Shown here one piece after another: positions 46,302 through 55,745 of a stretch of DNA of 64,000 bases. The notes beneath the pieces were generated by a model. The model was not told the DNA's origin, did not search any database, and was given only the letters and a program-made list of their open reading frames with translations. The translations under genes and the position numbers were made by a program. The stretch comes from Bradyrhizobium sp. CCGUVB1N3 (lineage in GTDB: Bacteria; Pseudomonadota; Alphaproteobacteria; Rhizobiales; Xanthobacteraceae). Positions within the stretch are counted from its first letter, which is position 1; every line of letters starts with the position of its first letter. Location of the stretch: the NCBI RefSeq assembly GCF_024199925.1, contig NZ_JANADR010000001.1:8807501-8871500 (forward strand), written 5' to 3'.

Positions 46302-46966
46302 GGATGAAAGGCCCCGCAGATCCCCGAAGCGACAATATTGTGCTGGCCTCTGATGTATACGACTTCTCTCCGTGCGATTCACTTGAGGCGGTAGGCAAGA
46401 ATCCTTGCTCCGTGCATTTCCTGGCGGTGCATTGGTCGAACGACAGAGAGATTACGTGCACTCTCTCTCGGTCCATAACTGGACCAAATTCCAGCACCAT
46501 TAAAGATTGACGCCGCCCCGGATAAAGCTCTACTACGGGCTGCTCACGTGCCCTGATTGGGTCATGATAGATGATGCTAGCAAGCCGTTGCATGTTGGTC
46601 GCATCGCGCATGAAGGGGCGCGTTCCCAACAATCCGGCCTAATGCAACCGACCGCAAAATGGCGGTCTGATCCCGAACGAAGACTACGCGGCCGGGCTCA
46701 TCTCGGCAGTGGTGGGAATACTTGCTTGCCGCGCGGGACCAAATGATCCCAGAATTCCACAGCGATTTTTGTTGGCTTGCATAGTCGTGCCCGCCTAATA
46801 AGCCGGTCCGGCGACAAATTTGGTGCTGATATTTCCGCTATCGTTGCGTTGGTGCCAATAACCTTCCTACCTATGAGCACTACAATCTCACACTCGCGAT
46901 CCAAGCACCTCCGGGACGTTTGTCGATCTTCGTGCAATTTACTTCAGTTAGTGCTCGTCTAAACCG
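46302..46966. other. Stretch without a supported gene
   Basis: A minus-strand frame at 46282-46632 (MLGTRPFMRDATNMQRLASI) overlaps the start of the membrane protein gene but has no ribosome binding site or known family, so it is not called. Nothing else is supported. Confidence 0.4.
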
Positions 46967-47275
46967 TCAGTGTTGGGCTCTTGGTGGCTTCGTCTCTTTG
47001 GCCTTCTCGCCGACCTCATCATTATCATCAGAACTCTTGAGGTCAGCTTCTGATGGCGCTTCTTCTTGCGGCCGGACTAATTTCCGCACCGCGGCGTCAC
47101 ATTCCATCTCGTAGCAAGTTCCGATTACGACCCCACCAGCGATGATATTGAAGAGCGCTCTGCCGTTTTTGGAAGCCGCTTTGGAAAGAGTGACTGCTGC
47201 GCCCTGTGAGTAGGCGGCAGTCGTGAATAGACAGGCGATACCCAGCAAGGATGCCATCAAAGCAAATCTGCGCAT
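46967..47275 (-). CDS. Small exported protein of unknown function
   Basis: 102 residues from MRRFALMASLLGIACLFTTA, a clear signal peptide (GGAGCC upstream). The mature part has a paired CYEMEC motif (GVVIGTCYEMECDAAVRKLV) likely to form a disulphide, then an acidic/basic low-complexity tail. No family recognised. Confidence 0.55.
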   Translation of the reverse strand: MRRFALMASLLGIACLFTTAAYSQGAAVTLSKAASKNGRALFNIIAGGVVIGTCYEMECDAAVRKLVRPQEEAPSEADLKSSDDNDEVGEKAKETKPPRAQH

Positions 47276-48548
47276 GGGGTGGCTCCGCGAATGACTCAAT
47301 AAACTCGCCTACAATTGACGAAAAGCAGTGCGAATGGAAGTGCTGCGCGCCCTCCGTCCGCCCGTTCTTTCGTGCACATGCTGCCGATCCGAATTGTTGA
47401 GGCGGGTCAACCGCCCTTTGTCATGGCCGCGATGGCAGAGCCGAAGTCGTTCAAAAGGTTTTCGCGTTTCCGGACGACTCCGGGACTCGCTCCTGAAAGT
47501 GACCGAACGCAAGAAGCCGCGACGCGAATCCGTGACCCGCAAGTCCTTGAAGTGCATAAGATTGTCCCCTCCGCTCGTCGCGTTTACATTCGATTGCACC
47601 GCGTGGCATGGAATCCCTCTACCGCGCTAATCGGCTGAGCTTAGTGGTATCCCAAGCCGAATGCATCTGCCGCTGGCCTGCGCTTCTCCGGCTTGATGGC
47701 ACCCTGGTTACTCGATGGGCGATCAGCCGCGATGCCTTCCAAGCCTATATCGACCACGTGCTGGCGCCCGAGCTCAAATTTGCAGATATCATTGTTATGG
47801 ACGACCACCTCTCGGGCGATCAGGGAGCAAAGGTTCGCGAGTCAGCCGAGCGGGCACATCCTGCTCTGCGTGGTGCCTTCAGTCCAAAACCGTAGCCCGC
47901 GAAGGCGTGTTCCCAAACTCAAAGGCGCACCTGGCCGCTAGGCGTACCGTCGACTGCCTTTGGGCTGCGGTCGCGCGTCATCGATCTCTTCACCCCGCAC
48001 GAAAGCTCAACTGCTTCTCGGCCCCCCGGGCCACGATCCAGGACTCATCGGAAAAGGTTCTGACCGCGCTAGGAACGTTCCGGTTTCCCGACGAGCGCGT
48101 GGCTGCCTTTCCTCGATCGCGCTCGAATAAAACTGCGCCGAGGAAATGCTCAGGTTACCCGAGGGCGCGACTCACGAGCGAATGTTGCGCGCCTCAAGAG
48201 AGTCTTTGAGGGGCACGGCGAACGAAGTGGAGAGCAGGTTATTGCCTTGGAACCTAAGATCATCGTGCTCTATGTCATTAGATTAGGGCCAATTGCGCGC
48301 CGTATGCGGGGCTAGACAGAACTTCCTTTACAATCAATGAGATGACTTGGAATGGGGCGAGAAGTGAAATTTTATTGAATCCGGCCCGAGACTATGATTG
48401 TAGTAGTTCAAATGCTCCAATTTGCACCAGTTGTTATGTGTCAATCGCTCAAGGCGAGAGCGGGGAAGATTGCCGGCATCTCTATGCGGATTCTTGCCTT
48501 AGCGCGGCGGACCTCGGGGCAACTCAGCGTGGACAAGGAGATACTCGG
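47276..48548. other. Mostly non-coding stretch with one IS630 remnant
   Basis: Apart from the IS630 fragment at 47686-47895 no gene is supported. The right end contains AAGGAG ahead of the dehydrogenase ATG at 48549. Confidence 0.5.
47686..47895 (+). pseudogene. IS630-family transposase remnant (catalytic middle)
   Basis: It encodes LRLDGTLVTRWAISRDAFQA then YIDHVLAPELKFADIIVMDD, which matches the region around the second catalytic Asp of IS630 transposases (AY...VLAPEL..GDIVVMDN). Both ends are missing and the following frame is shifted. Confidence 0.65.
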
Positions 48549-49784
48549 ATGGCTGAACAACGTGCCGTCGTCGTTATTGGCGGGGGCGTAGTTGGCGTGA
48601 GTTGCGCGCTCATGCTGGCGCGGGAAGGGCACAGCGTCACCGTGGTCGAGGAGGGGCGCGTCGGCCATGGTTGCTCTTGGGGCAACGGTGCCCAATACAA
48701 TGCGGGATCGGCACTTCCCATGGCTCATCCCGGTGTCATGTGGCGTGCACTGCGCTGGTTCGCTGATGCTAATGGCCCGGTGCGCCTCGCCCCGCGTGAG
48801 TTGCCCTGTACCCTCCCATGGCTGGTCCGCTTCCTGCGTACTGGGCGTCCGCAAGCCTGGGAGGCGGCGTATGCGGCGCTGCACGCTCTCAACCGGCCGT
48901 GTGCCGCTCTGTATCGCGACATGCTCGGAGACACCGACTGGAATCGATTGTTCCGGCCGAACGGTGCCCTCCATGTATGGCGCGACGAATCGCCGAGCGC
49001 GCTGGAAGAACTGGTGAGCAGCCTACGGACGCAGCATGGCGTGGCTTTTGAGAAGCTCAGCGCCGAGCAACTGCGCGAGTTGGAGCCGGCTCTGTCCCGC
49101 GACTACCGGCGTGGAATCTACTTTCCCAACAGTGGTCATGTGACTTCACCCCCTGCGCTGGTGGAGGGGCTGATGGCGCGAGCCGCTGCGCTTGGCGTTT
49201 CAATTCGGGCTGCGCGTGTCGAGGCGATAGAGCCGGGCACGGAACGGGTAACGCTACGGACGAGTACCGGGCCTCACAGCTGCGACACAGTGGTTGTCGC
49301 GGCGGGGATCGCTAGCCGCGATCTGGCGCGCTCCCTGGGAATTTCTCTGTCGCTGGCCAGCGAGCGCGGCTATCACATCACAATGTCCGGCATTTCCGGA
49401 GCCATCAGCCGTCCCGTGACCGATGCGGCTTCGGCCTTCGTTGCCACGCCACTGGATGAGGGGCTGCGCATCGTGGGAATCGCCGAGTTCAATGCTCCCG
49501 ATGCGCCGCGCGATGCGAAGCAGAGTCTCAAACTGCAGGCGTATGCGCGCGCAATGCTGCCTGCCATATCGATCAATCAGGCAACTGACTGGATGGGCGT
49601 ACGACCGTCGACGCCTGACAGTTTGCCGATCATCGGTCCCCATCCCCAGCATCCCGCGATCCTGTTCGCCACCGGCCATGGCCATATGGGCATTAGCGGT
49701 GCCCCGATGACGGCCGCCATTATCTGCGACCTCGTCGCCGGCCGCGCGCCGCGGCTCTCCTGCGCTCCCTATCGCGTTCGATAA
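48549..49784 (+). CDS. FAD-dependent D-amino acid/D-hydroxyproline dehydrogenase
   Basis: 411 residues from MAEQRAVVVIGGGVVGVSCA (AAGGAG upstream of ATG 48549). The Rossmann GxGxxG motif is GGGVVG, and the DAO-family C-terminal FAD contact is WMGVRPSTPDSLPIIGPHP with ATGHGHMGISGAP. In this operon it should oxidise cis-4-hydroxy-D-proline, the epimerase product, to pyrroline-4-hydroxy-2-carboxylate. The closest general class is DadA; substrate is inferred from the neighbours. Confidence 0.85.
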   Translation: MAEQRAVVVIGGGVVGVSCALMLAREGHSVTVVEEGRVGHGCSWGNGAQYNAGSALPMAHPGVMWRALRWFADANGPVRLAPRELPCTLPWLVRFLRTGRPQAWEAAYAALHALNRPCAALYRDMLGDTDWNRLFRPNGALHVWRDESPSALEELVSSLRTQHGVAFEKLSAEQLRELEPALSRDYRRGIYFPNSGHVTSPPALVEGLMARAAALGVSIRAARVEAIEPGTERVTLRTSTGPHSCDTVVVAAGIASRDLARSLGISLSLASERGYHITMSGISGAISRPVTDAASAFVATPLDEGLRIVGIAEFNAPDAPRDAKQSLKLQAYARAMLPAISINQATDWMGVRPSTPDSLPIIGPHPQHPAILFATGHGHMGISGAPMTAAIICDLVAGRAPRLSCAPYRVR

Positions 49785-49826
49785 CGACAAAGCAGCGCAA
49801 GATTGCGCTTGCATTGTGCTGTGTCA

Positions 49827-49860
49827 TTGATATGATACATTTATAAATTGACATAATACA
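49827..49860 (+). promoter_or_regulatory. Direct-repeat operator candidate
   Basis: TTGATATGATACA (49827-49839) and TTGACATAATACA (49848-49860) match at 11 of 13 positions and start 21 bases apart, two helical turns. They lie just ahead of the binding-protein gene (ATG 49882). MocR-type regulators often bind spaced direct repeats, and such a regulator is encoded at the end of this operon. The second repeat also carries a TTGACA. Confidence 0.45.
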
Positions 49861-49881
49861 AATAAAACAGAGGAGACCTCA

Positions 49882-50724
49882 ATGAACCGCTTGGTGCGTG
49901 CGATTGCCGCTGCCGCCATTGGCGTGGCTGCCATTCTCGGAACGACCTCTGCGCCGGCGCGGGCCGAAAATCCGTCTCTTGTGCTCGATCGCATCAAGGC
50001 GAGCGGGAAGCTCAAATTCCCGGTGATGGTCGCGGAGGAGCCCGGCTACATCAAGGATCCGCGTACCGGCGAATGGTCGGGATTCTTCGTCGACTGGGGC
50101 AAGGATATCGCCAGTCTGCTTGGCGTTCAGATCGAATATTACGAGACGACCTGGGGCAACCTCGCTGCCGATTTCCAGGCCGGCAAGGTGGATCTTGCGG
50201 TGGCTCTCAACCCCAATCCTCGCCGCGGCCTCGTCATCGACTATGTGCCAGGCGCCATCGTCGAGGGCATTTGGGCTCTTGTCGCGCGTCCTGGCTTTAC
50301 GCCCAAGACCTGGCGCGAGATGGACAAGAAGGAAGTGCGCGTCGCCGTGCAGAAAGGCGGCACGATGCAGGTGATCGCCGAATCCGTGATCCCGAACTCA
50401 ACCATTGTCGTAGTGCCCACGCGCGACCAGGCGGTACTGGAATTGCAGTCAGGCAAGGTCGACGCGATGATCGTCGCCGACCAGGACGCCGCGCTTCTCG
50501 ACTCAAAAGGGGTCGGCAAGGCCGTTGTGCCCATGCCGGTGCTGCGCAACCCCGCGACGATCGGCATCCGCCGCGAAGCCGGAAATGAGGGGTTCTCCAA
50601 CTTCCTGGCCAACTGGATGTCGCAGCAGAATTCACTTGGTCTCGCCTGCTCGCGCATCACTCACTACATGCTCGAGCGCGGCATCGACATGAAGGTAGTT
50701 CCCCAGTCCGGCAAGTATTGCTGA
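49882..50724 (+). CDS. Amino-acid ABC transporter, periplasmic binding protein
   Basis: 280 residues; GAGGAG before the ATG. Signal peptide MNRLVRAIAAAAIGVAAILG…APARA, then a SBP_bac_3 domain (GEWSGFFVDWGKDIASLLGV, WGNLAADFQAGKVDLAVALN, GTMQVIAESVIPNSTIVVVP). It should bind hydroxyproline or a related amino acid for the permease and ATPase encoded downstream. It is the first gene after the repeat pair. Confidence 0.88.
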   Translation: MNRLVRAIAAAAIGVAAILGTTSAPARAENPSLVLDRIKASGKLKFPVMVAEEPGYIKDPRTGEWSGFFVDWGKDIASLLGVQIEYYETTWGNLAADFQAGKVDLAVALNPNPRRGLVIDYVPGAIVEGIWALVARPGFTPKTWREMDKKEVRVAVQKGGTMQVIAESVIPNSTIVVVPTRDQAVLELQSGKVDAMIVADQDAALLDSKGVGKAVVPMPVLRNPATIGIRREAGNEGFSNFLANWMSQQNSLGLACSRITHYMLERGIDMKVVPQSGKYC

Positions 50725-50728
50725 CGCC

Positions 50729-51700
50729 ATGCGTACGAGCCGCCTCTTTACTGTCATCGACAGCCACACCGCAGGGCATCCCACCCGAACGGTCATGTCG
50801 GGCATCCCTCCGTTGCGCGGGCAGAGCGTCCGCGAGCAGCGGGATGATTTCCGCAACAACCATGACGGCTTGAGAACGCTGCTGCTCCATGAACCGCGCG
50901 GGCATGCCGCCATGGCGGCGGCGGTGCCCGTGCCCTCCCGCGACGCGGACCAGGGGCTGTTCTTCATCTTCTCCTACGTCTACGCCGACATGTGCGGTCA
51001 TGCCACGATCGGTTACATCGCCAGTCTCGCTGCTACGGGAGCCCTTCCGCAAGGCTTTGAGCAAAACGGGATGTCCATCGAGACCCCGGCGGGCATCGTT
51101 CATGTGACCGGCACGTTCGACGCCGGACGGCTCACTTCGGTCCTGTTGCGCAATGTACCCTCCTACGTTCTTGCCTCCGACGTCGTTTCGGAGGTCAAAG
51201 GCCTTGGCAAGGTGACCTGTGACGTCGCTTATAGCGGTATCACGTATGCACTGGTCGCCGCTGACCAAGTCGATCTTCCCTTCGACATCGACCATGCCAG
51301 CGGATGGTGCCGCGCGGGCATGGCGATCAAGGAAACGCTCAATGCCCGCAGCGGGGTGCCGCAGGTTGGCAGCATTCTCTTTCATCATCCCATCGAGGAG
51401 GGTGCCCGGCACCTGGTCGTTTTGGCCGGCAACAAGTTTGACCGTTCACCGTGCGGCACTGGCACTTCCGCCCGGTTGGCCCAACTTCACGCCCGCGGGC
51501 AATTGGCGGTAGGCGCCTCATATCGGGCCGAGAACATTCTCGGTGTGCCCTTCGAAGCGAAAATAGCGGAGTTGGCTAAGGCCAGCGACGGCAGGCCGGC
51601 CGTCATTCTGGAGGTGCGCGGCATGGCTCATGTCACCGCATTTTCCACTCTCGTTCTGGAAACAGACGATCCGCTGCCTGCCGGCTTCCTTCCCAACTGA
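50729..51700 (+). CDS. 4-Hydroxyproline 2-epimerase (proline racemase family)
   Basis: 323 residues. Both catalytic cysteines are present: C89 in YADMCGHATIGYIAS and C242 in DRSPCGTGTSARLAQL. This fits epimerase/racemase members and excludes the dehydratase subclass, in which one Cys is Thr. It converts trans-4-hydroxy-L-proline to cis-4-hydroxy-D-proline. DHTAG-type start (VIDSHTAGHPTRTVMSG) is also conserved. The start is 4 bases after the binding-protein stop. Confidence 0.92.
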   Translation: MRTSRLFTVIDSHTAGHPTRTVMSGIPPLRGQSVREQRDDFRNNHDGLRTLLLHEPRGHAAMAAAVPVPSRDADQGLFFIFSYVYADMCGHATIGYIASLAATGALPQGFEQNGMSIETPAGIVHVTGTFDAGRLTSVLLRNVPSYVLASDVVSEVKGLGKVTCDVAYSGITYALVAADQVDLPFDIDHASGWCRAGMAIKETLNARSGVPQVGSILFHHPIEEGARHLVVLAGNKFDRSPCGTGTSARLAQLHARGQLAVGASYRAENILGVPFEAKIAELAKASDGRPAVILEVRGMAHVTAFSTLVLETDDPLPAGFLPN

Positions 51701-51711
51701 CGGAGAGTGCC

Positions 51712-52365
51712 ATGAAATTCGATCCGTCCATCGTCTTCGCGAATTGGGACATCCTTGCCTACGGCCTGCTCGTCACTCTGAAATACACGATCTACACCTG
51801 CGCCATCGGACTCGCGATCGGCCTCCTCGTGGCGCTGCTTCAGCTCACTCCATGGCCACTCGTGCGATGGACCGGCCGAGTCTGGGTCGAGTTCTTCCGC
51901 AACATCCCGCTGCTGGTGTTGCTGATGTGGACCTATTACGCGCTGCCGATCTTCCTTCAGATCCAGATCGGTAAGGAAACGGCCGGTGTTCTGGGTCTCG
52001 GGTTCTACGCCAGCGGCTTCTATGCCGAGATCCTGCGCGCCGGCGTCCAATCGATCGACCGTGGCCAGACCGACGCCGCCATCGCTTTGGGCATGGGGTA
52101 CGTGCAGCGCATGAAGCGCATCATCCTGCCGCAGGCGCTCCGTCGCATGGTGCCGCCGCTGATGGGCCAGACCATCATGCAGCTCAAGAACACGACGCTT
52201 CTGTCGGTGCTGACCATCCCCGATCTGCTTTATCAGGCGGGCTACATCGCCAGTTTCACCTACCGGCCGATGGAGGTCTATACCGTCATCGGCGCCGTCT
52301 TCATCCTCTTGCTGTTCCCCCTCAGCGCTCTTTCTCGCCGATTCGAACGCAAGGAGGCCGCGTGA
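51712..52365 (+). CDS. Amino-acid ABC transporter permease
   Basis: 217 residues, HisM/GlnP type, with about five transmembrane helices. The EAA loop is DAAIALGMGYVQRMKRIILP with QALRRMVPPLMGQT. It is the only permease in the operon, so it probably forms a homodimer. The stop overlaps the next gene's ATG by one base (TGATG). Confidence 0.9.
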   Translation: MKFDPSIVFANWDILAYGLLVTLKYTIYTCAIGLAIGLLVALLQLTPWPLVRWTGRVWVEFFRNIPLLVLLMWTYYALPIFLQIQIGKETAGVLGLGFYASGFYAEILRAGVQSIDRGQTDAAIALGMGYVQRMKRIILPQALRRMVPPLMGQTIMQLKNTTLLSVLTIPDLLYQAGYIASFTYRPMEVYTVIGAVFILLLFPLSALSRRFERKEAA

Positions 52366-53210
52366 TGACGGTCACATCCACCGAAGTCGTACTGAGCGTA
52401 CGCGGCATCGAGAAGTCCTACGGGAAGAATCATGTACTGCGTGGCGTGGATCTCGACGTCCATCGCGGAGAGGTGGTCTGCCTGATCGGCGCGAGCGGCT
52501 CGGGCAAGACCTCGCTGCTGCGCTGCATGAACCTGTTGATGGAGCCGGACCAAGGCGAGATTGTCATCGAGGGGGCGCCTCTGTTCCGCAGCACCGGTGA
52601 CGAGCGGCTGAAGCTCTCCGGCAGACAGGTCAGTGCCGTGCGCACCAAGACCGGCATGGTGTTCCAGAGCTTCAACCTGTTCCCCCATCGAACCGCACTG
52701 GAGAACATCATCGAAGCGCCGCTAGTGGTGAAGAAGGTGCCGCGCGCCGAAGCCGAAGCTCGAGCACGCGAGCTCCTCGCGCGCATGGGCCTTCCCGACG
52801 CCGGGCACAAATACCCTTCGCAATTGTCGGGCGGCCAACAGCAGCGCGTCGCCATCGCCAGGGCGCTCGCTATGCAGCCCACCATCATGCTTTTCGACGA
52901 GCCGACCTCGGCGCTGGATCCGGAACTGGTGGGCGAAGTGCTCGCCGCTATCCGCCAGCTGGCCGCCGAAGGAATGACCATGGTCATCGTCACCCACGAG
53001 ATCGGCTTCGCCTATGAGCTGGCAGACCGTGTGGTCTTCATGGACCAAGGAGTCGTCGCAGCCAGCGGGGCTCCGCGCGAACTCCTGCTGTCGAACGCAA
53101 ACCCGAGGCTCGCGGCCTTCGTCGGACGGTTTACCGAACAGGCCCGTCTTCTCGGCCCCCTCACTTCGCCGGCGGCTGCACCTTCAACCGCATCTTCCAA
53201 CAAAGGATAG
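52365..53210 (+). CDS. Amino-acid ABC transporter ATP-binding protein
   Basis: 281 residues from ATG 52365, with AAGGAGG upstream; a GTG one codon earlier is less likely. Walker A GASGSGKTSLLRC, signature LSGGQQQRVAIARAL, Walker B IMLFDEPTSALD and the H-loop VTHEIGFAYEL are all intact. It drives uptake together with the permease and binding protein of this operon. Confidence 0.93.
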   Translation: MTVTSTEVVLSVRGIEKSYGKNHVLRGVDLDVHRGEVVCLIGASGSGKTSLLRCMNLLMEPDQGEIVIEGAPLFRSTGDERLKLSGRQVSAVRTKTGMVFQSFNLFPHRTALENIIEAPLVVKKVPRAEAEARARELLARMGLPDAGHKYPSQLSGGQQQRVAIARALAMQPTIMLFDEPTSALDPELVGEVLAAIRQLAAEGMTMVIVTHEIGFAYELADRVVFMDQGVVAASGAPRELLLSNANPRLAAFVGRFTEQARLLGPLTSPAAAPSTASSNKG

Positions 53211-53216
53211 TAGATC

Positions 53217-54116
53217 ATGACCAATGTGAACTGGGGCGGCATCTTCCCCGTGCTCGTCACTCCCTTCGGAGCCGACGGCTCCATCAACGAGGCCCGATAC
53301 AAGGCACTCATCGACGACGCGATCGCCAACGGCGCGCAGGGCGTCGTAGCGGCCGGCAGCACCGGAGAATTCTATGCGCTTACCAAGACCGAGCGCGCGC
53401 GCCTCTACAAGTTGACCGTCGACCACGTGGGCGGCCGCGTTCCCGTCCTGGCAGGCGTTGCCGACTTGCGTGTCGAGGATGTGCTGGAAGCATGCCAGTC
53501 GGCCGTGGCGGCGGGCTGCGCGGGCGGCATGATCCTGCCGCCGATCTACGCCATGCCGAGCCCGCGCGAGATCGTGGCCTTCTTCGAGTACATCTCCCGG
53601 AACACGTCGCTGCCGCTGATGCTCTATAACAGCCCGCGTCGCGCCGGCATCGATATCACCCCGGCCCTCGTGGAGCAGCTTTCGGCGCTGCCGACCGTCG
53701 TCGCTATCAAGGATAGCTCCGGCGTGATCACTCAGGTGTCAGAGCTCGTGCAGCGCGTGGGGAACAGACTTCGTGTCTTCGTCGGCTACGAGACAATGAT
53801 CGTGCCGGCTCGCGCCGTTGGTGCTCACGGAGTGGTCGCTATGGCGCATCAAATCGCCGGGCCTTTGATCCGCGACTACTGGGACAAGGCTCTGAGTGGC
53901 GACAAGGCATTGGATGATCTCGGCCGTGACGTCTTCGCCTTCTATCGTTGCTTCCAGTCCGGATCCTATTACGCGGCCATCAAAGAGACCATGAGCCAGC
54001 TTGGCCGGGGCGCGGGTGGTCCGCGCCTGCCGCTGCTGCCGCTGGCCGACGAACAGAAGGCGGCCATCGCGAAGATCATCTCCGATGCCGGTCTTACTCG
54101 CTGGGGGAAGACTTAA
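53217..54116 (+). CDS. DHDPS-family deaminase of the hydroxyproline pathway
   Basis: 299 residues of the class I aldolase (NAL/DHDPS) fold. The GSTGEF loop (AAGSTGEFYALT), catalytic Tyr (LMLYNSPRRAGIDI) and Schiff-base Lys (VVAIKDSSGVI, about K165) are present. By context it is a 1-pyrroline-4-hydroxy-2-carboxylate deaminase giving 2-oxoglutarate semialdehyde. It starts 6 bases after the ATPase gene. Confidence 0.88.
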   Translation: MTNVNWGGIFPVLVTPFGADGSINEARYKALIDDAIANGAQGVVAAGSTGEFYALTKTERARLYKLTVDHVGGRVPVLAGVADLRVEDVLEACQSAVAAGCAGGMILPPIYAMPSPREIVAFFEYISRNTSLPLMLYNSPRRAGIDITPALVEQLSALPTVVAIKDSSGVITQVSELVQRVGNRLRVFVGYETMIVPARAVGAHGVVAMAHQIAGPLIRDYWDKALSGDKALDDLGRDVFAFYRCFQSGSYYAAIKETMSQLGRGAGGPRLPLLPLADEQKAAIAKIISDAGLTRWGKT

Positions 54117-54275
54117 GGGGCAATCAGTCATCCGCCATCAGAATCGGTAGCGGCCCCCACCAACTGCGCGAGCAAGAACGATTCGCATCGGAGCCGCATC
54201 GACACAGGAAGTCGATCCAATCGGGCTCTCGTCCACTCGCGTCTGAGCTCATCATATCCGTCTAAGGAATAGAAT

Positions 54276-55709
54276 ATGTACACGAAACTGGCACTCCTCA
54301 TCGATGGCGAATGGATCGAGGAAACCAATGCTGGAAGCGAAACCGTTCTCAACCCGGCCACGGAGCAGCCTCTCGGCAAGCTGCCGCACGCCGGAACGGC
54401 AGAACTCGACCGCGCACTTGCAGCGGCAAGCCGGTCCTTCGAGAGCTGGAAGCGCACCTCGCCTTATGAGCGTGGGCAGATTTTGCGCCGCGCGGCTGGC
54501 CTGATGCGAGAGCGTTTAGACCACATCGCGACGGTACTGACCCTGGAGGAAGGTAAGACCCTCGCGGAAGCAAAGGGCGAGATCACCGCCGCAGCAGAGT
54601 TCTTCGACTGGTTCGCGGAAGAGGGGCGGCGCAGCTATGGGCGTGTCATCCCGGCGCGCCTGCCCGATATGCGCCAGACGGTCACGCAGGAGCCGGTCGG
54701 GCCCGTCGCTTGCTTCACGCCCTGGAACTTCCCAGCAGTAACGCCCGCGCGCAAAATCGCCCCCGCTCTTGCCGCCGGATGTACTTGCATCATCAAGCCG
54801 GCTGAGGAAACGCCGGGTACCACGCTGGAAATAGCGCGGGCGCTCACCGACGCAGGGCTCCCCAAAGGCGTGCTGAACGTGGTCTTCGGCGTACCGGCGA
54901 AAGTCTCCGAATATCTGCTGCGCTCCCCCATCATCCGCAAAATCTCGTTCACGGGATCAACACCAGTGGGACGACACCTCGCTCGGCTCGCTGGAGAGAC
55001 CCTGACCCTCGCCACCATGGAGCTCGGCGGTCATGCACCGGTGATCGTCGCAAAAGACGCCGACGTGCAGCGCGCCGCGGAGCTCTCCATGGCCATCAAG
55101 CTGCGCAACACCGGCCAGGTCTGCACATCGCCGACACGCTTTTTCGTGGAGCAGCCGGTTTACGAAGAGTACCTCGAACACGCGCGTGCCTACGTCGAGA
55201 AGCAGGTCGTGGGCGACGGCCTGCAAGCGGGCACCACGGTGGGTCCCGTCGCCAACACACGCCGCGTCGCAGCGATGGACGACCTGATCTCCGATGCCTT
55301 GTCCCATTCGGCGCGCCTTGTGGTCGGAGGTGAACGACTGAAGGGAACAGGTCTGATGTATCGGCCCACGATCCTGGCGGATATGCCCGACCGGGCGAGG
55401 GCTATGAGCGAGGAGCCGTTCGGCCCCCTTGCGCTGGTACAACCTGTTGATGATCTAGAACAGGCCATCGCACGGGCGAATGCATTGCCTTACGGTCTGG
55501 CCGGATATGCCTTCACCCGCTCTGCCGCAACGGCGAACCGGATAGCGGAGGAGATGGAGGTCGGCGTTATCGGCATCAACCAGATGGTGGTGACGATACC
55601 CGAAACGCCGTTCGGTGGAATCGGCGACAGTGGCTGGGGCCGCGAAGGCGGCATCGAGGGTCTGGAGTCCTACACTGTTAGAAAGTATGTCGGCCATCTT
55701 CATGTCTAG
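54276..55709 (+). CDS. 2-Oxoglutarate semialdehyde dehydrogenase (ALDH family)
   Basis: 477 residues. FTPWNFPAVTPARKIAPALA, the NAD-binding GSTPVG, catalytic E249 (MELGGHAPVIV) and nucleophile C283 (NTGQVCTSPTRFF) identify an NAD(P)-dependent aldehyde dehydrogenase of the succinate/2-oxoglutarate-semialdehyde type. It completes hydroxyproline breakdown to 2-oxoglutarate. A 160-bp gap separates it from the deaminase gene; no obvious terminator lies there. Confidence 0.92.
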   Translation: MYTKLALLIDGEWIEETNAGSETVLNPATEQPLGKLPHAGTAELDRALAAASRSFESWKRTSPYERGQILRRAAGLMRERLDHIATVLTLEEGKTLAEAKGEITAAAEFFDWFAEEGRRSYGRVIPARLPDMRQTVTQEPVGPVACFTPWNFPAVTPARKIAPALAAGCTCIIKPAEETPGTTLEIARALTDAGLPKGVLNVVFGVPAKVSEYLLRSPIIRKISFTGSTPVGRHLARLAGETLTLATMELGGHAPVIVAKDADVQRAAELSMAIKLRNTGQVCTSPTRFFVEQPVYEEYLEHARAYVEKQVVGDGLQAGTTVGPVANTRRVAAMDDLISDALSHSARLVVGGERLKGTGLMYRPTILADMPDRARAMSEEPFGPLALVQPVDDLEQAIARANALPYGLAGYAFTRSAATANRIAEEMEVGVIGINQMVVTIPETPFGGIGDSGWGREGGIEGLESYTVRKYVGHLHV

Positions 55710-55745
55710 CAGGCGATGAGCCCGAAAGAAAAAGGAGCGCGGGAC